Below the pieces are notes generated by a model. The model searched no databases, was not told the origin of the DNA, and saw nothing but the letters and a program-made list of their open reading frames with translations. The position numbers were made by a program, and so were the translations under genes. A DNA stretch of 11,416 bases from positions 1-11,416 of the forward strand of contig JALSNB010000155.1 of assembly GCA_026987225.1 (NCBI GenBank). The letters are read 5' to 3'. This DNA comes from Caldisericaceae bacterium. GTDB lineage: Bacteria; Caldisericota; Caldisericia; Caldisericales; Caldisericaceae. Below are positions 8,501-11,416 of this stretch, in pieces. The first letter of the stretch is position 1; every line of letters begins with the position of its first letter.

Positions 8501-8616
8501 TTATCCGTTTTTACGGAAACGGAGATATTGTAATTTTCGGCATTCACGGCATTCACTCCGACAAACATAGCAAACACAAACGAAATAATGAGAAAATACG
8601 TTATAATTTTTCTCAT
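5551..8616 (-). CDS. Secreted protein: BsuPI-like domain, three SLH domains and DUF3160
   Basis: The precursor has 1021 residues. MRK and a hydrophobic core (4-19) form a signal peptide, with likely cleavage after Ala23 or Ala26 (VNAVNA|EN). Residues about 30-140 resemble the BsuPI fold (KYxxGDPV-type start, NNGNSPVKLTF, WSKGKMF). Three SLH-type repeats follow at about 166-217 (FVEELYEKGIVKGFPDGTFKP...TRAQA), 227-277 (FWAFKYVEEAY...SRGEF) and a diverged third at 287-339. SLH domains normally bind secondary cell-wall polymers. The rest, about 385-1010, is DUF3160, with LEQNGFFI, FISFDTFLQAYHTLFD, QYVPRGHYTKTEDLKHYFKAM, and a late motif VADIHTDPNAG...EEGVGYVN; its function is unknown. The ATG at 8616 is chosen because AAGGAGGTG lies 8 bases upstream. 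The frame stays open to a GTG at 8625, but that codon is part of the Shine-Dalgarno. A 60-base gap separates the gene from the UPF0173 gene; I see no hairpin and no convincing promoter in it. Confidence 0.9.
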   Translation of the reverse strand: MRKIITYFLIISFVFAMFVGVNAVNAENYNISVSVKTDKQYYKLGDPVHITCTVKNNGNSPVKLTFRNTQMYDLSIVSLGLGKLIYKWSKGKMFAQVITYLTIPANGEKIFDFTWNQKSNTGASVTIGDYRVNFWLALPNGFGKPGINTPYLGYTDFQIVSTVNCHFQDVINPYQQPFVEELYEKGIVKGFPDGTFKPNLKLTRAQAVTLILRLMHVVPSSNYTQHFVDVPPHFWAFKYVEEAYVRGIAKGVGNGKFAPNRPISRGEFTVMLVRALKLPYVNKNNPFVDITPSYFGYKEIITAFYRYISVGVEKNGKRYFLPYSSITRGDAAVEMGRAMDLNKASSFTLLGSIKETPFSANENAVSVSADVPNYSVDFSRIKNVKSFDFSEKQKTFLEQNGFFIKKSDFDSFDRFYQSNGGKPLFISFDTFLQAYHTLFDLTLRYDEVNYFEHYLDQLNRGLIESCGYALLNAPKDLIPAVVRDIEYLYVGEKLLTPDYKLPSFVEQALSIANSTENLSKEVEEKVNSEVSLINAHKGFAVSPIFGYKEDYSQYVPRGHYTKTEDLKHYFKAMMWFGRMRFLLKPGVTPQLINMGRSQTQSALILSLIIGSSDTFRSLYDKIYEPTVFFVGKSDDLNFYNYLSVAKEVFGQKVLLSELSNAEKIDQFINAALKLPNPKISTAGEADVNKSKGFRLMGQRFTPDSYMLQNLVYPRAGYRMMPKALDVFFVLGNKKAGDILLNTYNEKKNAAYVLEVKALQKEFSAFGLKEWLQNLYWGWLSVLKEYAQGEYGKGYPFFMRNNNWAKKELITALSSYTELKHDTILYAKQSYTTKSAMPILKPGYVEPNIKGFTRLITVLNMTENGLSERGLLPDVLKDKIEFLKSLTENALAISKKELTGESLSKNEMMYLATFPDAVGNLFSFPKDFMATLGGSDEKVPLVADIHTDPNAGEVLEEGVGYVNTIYVVAPFNGNLYIFTGPVFSYYEFTEKMDNRLTDQKWNSMLKNSTVPNMPVWEKDLIP

Positions 8617-8622
8617 CAAAAC

Positions 8623-8631
8623 CACCTCCTT
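8623..8631 (-). promoter_or_regulatory. Ribosome-binding site deciding the SLH/DUF3160 gene start
   Basis: AAGGAGGTG on the - strand, 8 bases (GGAGG to ATG) before the ATG at 8616-8614. It contains the in-frame GTG at 8625-8623, so that GTG cannot be the usual start. An in-frame TTG at 8619 is possible but less well spaced. The ATG start also gives a standard signal peptide (MRK plus hydrophobic core). Confidence 0.75.
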
Positions 8632-8676
8632 CCAATGATTTAGATTGCGGAGGGGGTTAAAAAGTTCCGATAAATA

Positions 8677-9363
8677 TCAATAGCCCTCTCCCGGTTTAAG
8701 TACAATGCACTTTGCATTTGTCTCTGTTTCAACTTCTTTTCTAAACTCTTCCGGATCCGCTTTTATAACATCCCACGTATTGTAATGTATAGGGATTACG
8801 GCACGCGGGTGAAGAAGTTTCGTAGCAACAACCGCATCGTGAATGTCCATCGTATAGTTTCCGCCTATAGGAAGAAGAGCAACATCAATCCATGTCTGGC
8901 CACCTATGATTTCCATGTTGAGGAAAACAGAGGTATCCCCTGCATGGTACACGTTCAAATCTTTCAATTTTATCACATAACCGCACGGATTTCCCGCATA
9001 GATAATTTGCCCGTTGTCCGTAATTGAAGAGCTGTGGAAGGCACCGACCATTTTCACTTCACCGAACTCGAACTTGTAGCTTCCGCCGATATTCATGGAG
9101 TGAACCTTTTTAACGCCTTTCATCTGGACATACTGAGTTATTTCGAATGGCGCAATAATCGTAGCGTCATTTCTCTTTGCAATCTCTATCGCATCTCCGA
9201 GGTGATCCGCATGCCCGTGTGTAACAAGAATATACTTTGCCTTGCACTGTTCAGCTTTTATGGGAGACATGGGATTCTCATTGAGGAACGGATCGATTAC
9301 AACATCACAACAATCCGTGGAAAGTCTTACTGCCGAGTGTCCAAGATAGATAATCTTACTCAT
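8677..9363 (-). CDS. UPF0173 family metal-dependent hydrolase (metallo-beta-lactamase fold)
   Basis: This cytoplasmic protein of 228 residues is the full length of the UPF0173 family (relatives include B. subtilis YtkL). The metallo-beta-lactamase signature THGHADHLGD (48-57) supplies His49, His51, Asp53 and His54. Further likely metal ligands are His110 (GAFHSS), Asp143 (HAGDT) and His193 (PIHY). The opening IIYLGHSAVRL (4-14) and the strand VVIDPFL (21-27) are typical of the family. All ligands for a two-metal centre are present, so an active hydrolase is expected; the substrate is unknown. The start is firm: AAAGGAGGT ends six bases before the ATG, and this Shine-Dalgarno overlaps the last codons (Lys-Glu-Val) and stop of the upstream Sir2 gene, leaving one base between stop and start. 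That packing implies co-translation with Sir2. No signal peptide is seen. Confidence 0.93.
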   Translation of the reverse strand: MSKIIYLGHSAVRLSTDCCDVVIDPFLNENPMSPIKAEQCKAKYILVTHGHADHLGDAIEIAKRNDATIIAPFEITQYVQMKGVKKVHSMNIGGSYKFEFGEVKMVGAFHSSSITDNGQIIYAGNPCGYVIKLKDLNVYHAGDTSVFLNMEIIGGQTWIDVALLPIGGNYTMDIHDAVVATKLLHPRAVIPIHYNTWDVIKADPEEFRKEVETETNAKCIVLKPGEGY

Positions 9364-9364
9364 T

Positions 9365-10105
9365 TCATACCTCCTTTAAGTATTTTGAAACATCTTTAAA
9401 GAAACTGTCAATATTACTATCCACTATCAGATCGGCCTTCGCAGGAGAAATATTTACTTTTCCTTTCGAAACAACAACGACACGCCCTCTCGCAAAATCC
9501 GAAAGCATGGCGGCAGGATAAACGGTAAGCGATGAACCTATCACAAAAAACAGATCCGATTGGTAAACAAGCTCTTCCGCTTTGGAAAAATCTTTAACTT
9601 GTTCCCCGAAAAATACGATGTCCGGCTTTATTAAGCCGCCGCATTCGTCACAGTGTGGAATCTTTTCGCTAAAAATTTTTTCTTTCATTGTCGCAAAATC
9701 ATATTCCTTTCCGCACTGAAGGCAATAGCTTCTCTCAAATCCACCGTGCAGCTCGATCACGTTCTTACTGCCCGCTTTTTGATGCAAACCATCAATATTT
9801 TGAGTAATAACGCTTTTCAATTTTCCTTCTTTCTCGAGCGTGCCAAGAAAATAATGTGTGAAAGTAGGCTTTGCCTTCTCGAGGATATGCAAAAATTCCC
9901 TTGCGAAATCGTAGAAAGGCAGCGGATCTTCAAGAAAGAACTTTAATCCGAACGTTCTGTCAGGGTCGTATTTGTTGAGCGTATAAATGCCATTGGGCCC
10001 TCTGAAATCGGGAATGCCCGCATCCGTTGAAATTCCTGCGCCGGTCAGTGCAACGATGAAATTCGATTGCTTGATAAATTCCGCACATTTCTTTGCACTT
10101 TCCAT
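9365..10105 (-). CDS. cobB: NAD-dependent protein deacylase (Sir2/CobB family)
   Basis: This sirtuin removes acyl groups from lysines while splitting NAD+ to nicotinamide and O-acyl-ADP-ribose, in the cytoplasm. The 246 residues match compact bacterial sirtuins such as the Thermotoga maritima enzyme. Motifs in order are TGAGISTDAGIPDFRG (21-36, NAD pocket), TQNIDGLH (101-108), the catalytic His120 in ELHGG, a four-cysteine zinc site (Cys128, Cys131, Cys152, Cys155), PDIVFFGE (161-168) and GSSLTVYPA (190-198). One departure is in the late NAD ribose-binding strand: where many sirtuins have VNLG/VN, this one reads VVVSKGK (210-216), so the usual Asn is replaced by Ser. The start ATG follows AAGGTG by seven bases, 12 bases after the TPR gene's stop. 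The gene precedes the UPF0173 hydrolase by one base. A deacylase is the likely activity; acyl-chain preference cannot be read from sequence. Confidence 0.95.
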   Translation of the reverse strand: MESAKKCAEFIKQSNFIVALTGAGISTDAGIPDFRGPNGIYTLNKYDPDRTFGLKFFLEDPLPFYDFAREFLHILEKAKPTFTHYFLGTLEKEGKLKSVITQNIDGLHQKAGSKNVIELHGGFERSYCLQCGKEYDFATMKEKIFSEKIPHCDECGGLIKPDIVFFGEQVKDFSKAEELVYQSDLFFVIGSSLTVYPAAMLSDFARGRVVVVSKGKVNISPAKADLIVDSNIDSFFKDVSKYLKEV

Positions 10106-10117
10106 ATCAACACACCT

Positions 10118-11371
10118 TCACTTCATAGACTCAATCTGTTTAATAATCTTGTTCAGATCATCCGCCAATTTCCTGTCGAACTTAATTGCCACACGCCGCG
10201 CTTCTTTGTAATGCTCAAGTGCCTCATCAATTCGGTTCATTGCATACAATACCTGAGCAATATAAAAATGTGTCGTGGCAAAAGCAAACGGCTGCTTATC
10301 TTCCGAAAAGCCTTTCAACGCGTCGTTAAAAGCAATGAGCTCTTTGTTGAGAAATTCTTTACTCCCGTATATTTCGGCAAGATCTTTGTAAACAACACCC
10401 AAATTGTAGCTTCCTCGAGTAAACGAATCGGCATACAAATCGAGATCAAATGTTTCCACGGATTTTTTAAGGTATTCTTCGGCCATTTTCAAATAATCCG
10501 TTTTGTCAGGCATGGAAACAACTTTAGAAAGATTATGATAAGCGATACCGATATTGTAAAGAGCTGTTCCGTAATCTTCCAAAAAATCGTCTTCGGTGTA
10601 AACGTTAAGAGTATATTTATAGTGCTTTATACCTTCCTTCAGATTTTTTTCCTTGTCTATACCGAGTAAAGCAAGTTTCGTAAAGCATACGCCTATATTA
10701 TTATGGATCATGGCATAATCAATCGGATATTTGTCTAACGTAAAGATTTTAGATGCGCTGTCAAAATACGATAGGGCCTCACTGAGATAAACGGACGCTT
10801 CCTTAGGATCCTGAGTAATTTCCGAAAGCATAAGATAAGAAAGCCCGATTGCATTGTTTATCACTCCGAACTCTACGGAATCGGGGTCTTCTTTGCGGAC
10901 ATCATACGCATCTTTGAATTCTTCTATCGCTCGGAGAATATTGTTTTTTTCGTTACCATCCCTTAAAGAGAGGTAAGCATTTCCCAAATTGTATTTCGTG
11001 GACGCCCATTTGTAAGGGTCTTTTTCTTTCGTTCTGTATTTCAAGGCTTCGGTATAGTGCTTAATTGATTTTTTTAAATTATCGTTTCTGTTTTCAATGA
11101 AGGCAAGTTTGAAAAATACAAAGCCCTTCATGTTTTCAACCACTTCAAGAATTTCATCTTCACCGGAAATTTTCTCGGCGCTATCAAACGAAACAAGTGC
11201 ACTTAGCAGATTATCCCTCTGTTTTTCTTTTTCGGATAAAAGGAGGTATGTATTGCCCAATGCGACGTAAAGTTTCGCCTTGCTCTGTACATCATTTTCC
11301 TCTTCGATTAAACCTCTCAAACTCTGTATTGCGTTTTTCAATTCCACGGCACTTTTATTATTCAGTTCCAT
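10118..11371 (-). CDS. Tetratricopeptide repeat (TPR) protein, about eight repeat units
   Basis: The protein has 417 residues and is almost entirely helical repeat. TPR-like helix pairs recur with the core pattern N-x-LG/IG-x-x-Y/F and a following A-L/A-x-x-x-F/Y helix. Their centres are near residues 39, 88, 129, 175, 227, 274, 324 and 372. Spacing is about 40-52 rather than the classic 34, because a charged loop (for example SEITQDPKEAS, 183-193) lengthens many units. There is no signal peptide, membrane helix or attached catalytic domain, so it is probably a cytoplasmic scaffold or adaptor; its partner is unknown. The start ATG is preceded by GGGAGGT with six bases between. It is the first gene of the - strand cluster in this window, and its stop lies 12 bases before the Sir2 gene, so a Sir2-related or UPF0173-related partner is a guess from context only. 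Confidence 0.88.
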   Translation of the reverse strand: MELNNKSAVELKNAIQSLRGLIEEENDVQSKAKLYVALGNTYLLLSEKEKQRDNLLSALVSFDSAEKISGEDEILEVVENMKGFVFFKLAFIENRNDNLKKSIKHYTEALKYRTKEKDPYKWASTKYNLGNAYLSLRDGNEKNNILRAIEEFKDAYDVRKEDPDSVEFGVINNAIGLSYLMLSEITQDPKEASVYLSEALSYFDSASKIFTLDKYPIDYAMIHNNIGVCFTKLALLGIDKEKNLKEGIKHYKYTLNVYTEDDFLEDYGTALYNIGIAYHNLSKVVSMPDKTDYLKMAEEYLKKSVETFDLDLYADSFTRGSYNLGVVYKDLAEIYGSKEFLNKELIAFNDALKGFSEDKQPFAFATTHFYIAQVLYAMNRIDEALEHYKEARRVAIKFDRKLADDLNKIIKQIESMK

Positions 11372-11377
11372 TCTAAT

Positions 11378-11395
11378 ACCTCCCGATTAATTATA
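11378..11395 (-). promoter_or_regulatory. Possible -10 box and ribosome-binding site upstream of the TPR gene
   Basis: On the - strand a TATAAT hexamer (11395-11390) is followed by TAATC, the Shine-Dalgarno GGGAGGT (11384-11378), six bases and the ATG. The ribosome-binding site is clear. The promoter is tentative: the expected -35 falls at or beyond the window edge, the surroundings are simply AT-rich, and a start about seven bases after the -10 would leave a leader of only about 12 bases. Confidence 0.35.
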
Positions 11396-11416
11396 ATACA
11401 AAAAAGATAACTTATG

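Noticed and set aside
8617..8625. Longer DUF3160-protein start at the GTG of 8625
   Set aside because: That GTG is part of the AAGGAGGTG ribosome-binding site, so the ATG at 8616 is the sensible start.
8617..8676. Internal promoter or terminator in the largest gap of the - strand operon
   Set aside because: I could find no stem-loop with a T-run, and no -35/-10 pair with acceptable spacing; only the ribosome-binding site is convincing.
10067..10669. 200-codon open frame on the + strand opposite the TPR gene
   Set aside because: It lies antisense to a clear TPR coding region, has no recognisable domain or ribosome-binding site, and its composition is that of a shadow frame.
1..11416. CRISPR arrays, tRNA/rRNA genes, insertion sequences, prophage or defence genes
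   Set aside because: No direct-repeat arrays, cloverleaf candidates, transposase motifs or terminal inverted repeats were seen; nearly all bases are used by the genes listed.

Overview
The window carries eight protein genes packed almost without gaps, and shows no mobile element, CRISPR array or RNA gene. Composition is moderately AT-rich (about 40% GC by eye). Shine-Dalgarno sites are strong and close to AAGGAGGTG, one gene starts with TTG, and most of the genes are bacterial housekeeping or conserved families. The sirtuin is the same size as, and looks close to, the Thermotoga maritima type, and there is a secreted protein with S-layer homology (SLH) domains. Together these suggest an anaerobic, perhaps thermophilic, low-GC bacterium of a deep lineage (Caldisericota-, Thermotogota- or Firmicutes-like). 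No marker gene settles the phylum, so this is inference.

Layout. Bases 1-369 (+ strand) hold the 3' end of an rdgB/HAM1-type nucleotide pyrophosphatase gene. It runs in frame, with no stop codon, into a 49-codon small ORF that has its own Shine-Dalgarno and ATG. Bases 366-11371 are all on the - strand and read like one long operon. In transcription order it encodes a TPR-repeat protein, a Sir2 deacylase, a UPF0173 metallo-beta-lactamase-fold hydrolase, a secreted BsuPI-SLH-DUF3160 protein, a UPF0182 multi-span membrane protein, nicotinate phosphoribosyltransferase, and the RarA AAA+ ATPase. Junctions range from a 1-base overlap to a 60-base gap. A possible -10 box lies upstream of the TPR gene at the right edge. 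A bidirectional terminator sits where rarA meets the converging rdgB/small ORF pair.

How the genes may work together. The Sir2 protein consumes NAD+ and the nicotinate phosphoribosyltransferase feeds NAD+ salvage, so the operon touches both ends of NAD turnover. The two largest genes encode neighbouring cell-envelope proteins of unknown function: a wall-anchored secreted protein and a membrane protein with a large extracytoplasmic part. They are the best candidates here for an uncharacterised functional unit. RdgB (nucleotide-pool cleaning) and RarA (rescue of stalled replication forks) both belong to genome maintenance but lie on opposite strands. The most striking sequence-level features are the rdgB-small ORF read-through and a 20-bp perfect palindrome that encodes the same C-terminal Lys-Glu-Asp-stop for both converging genes.
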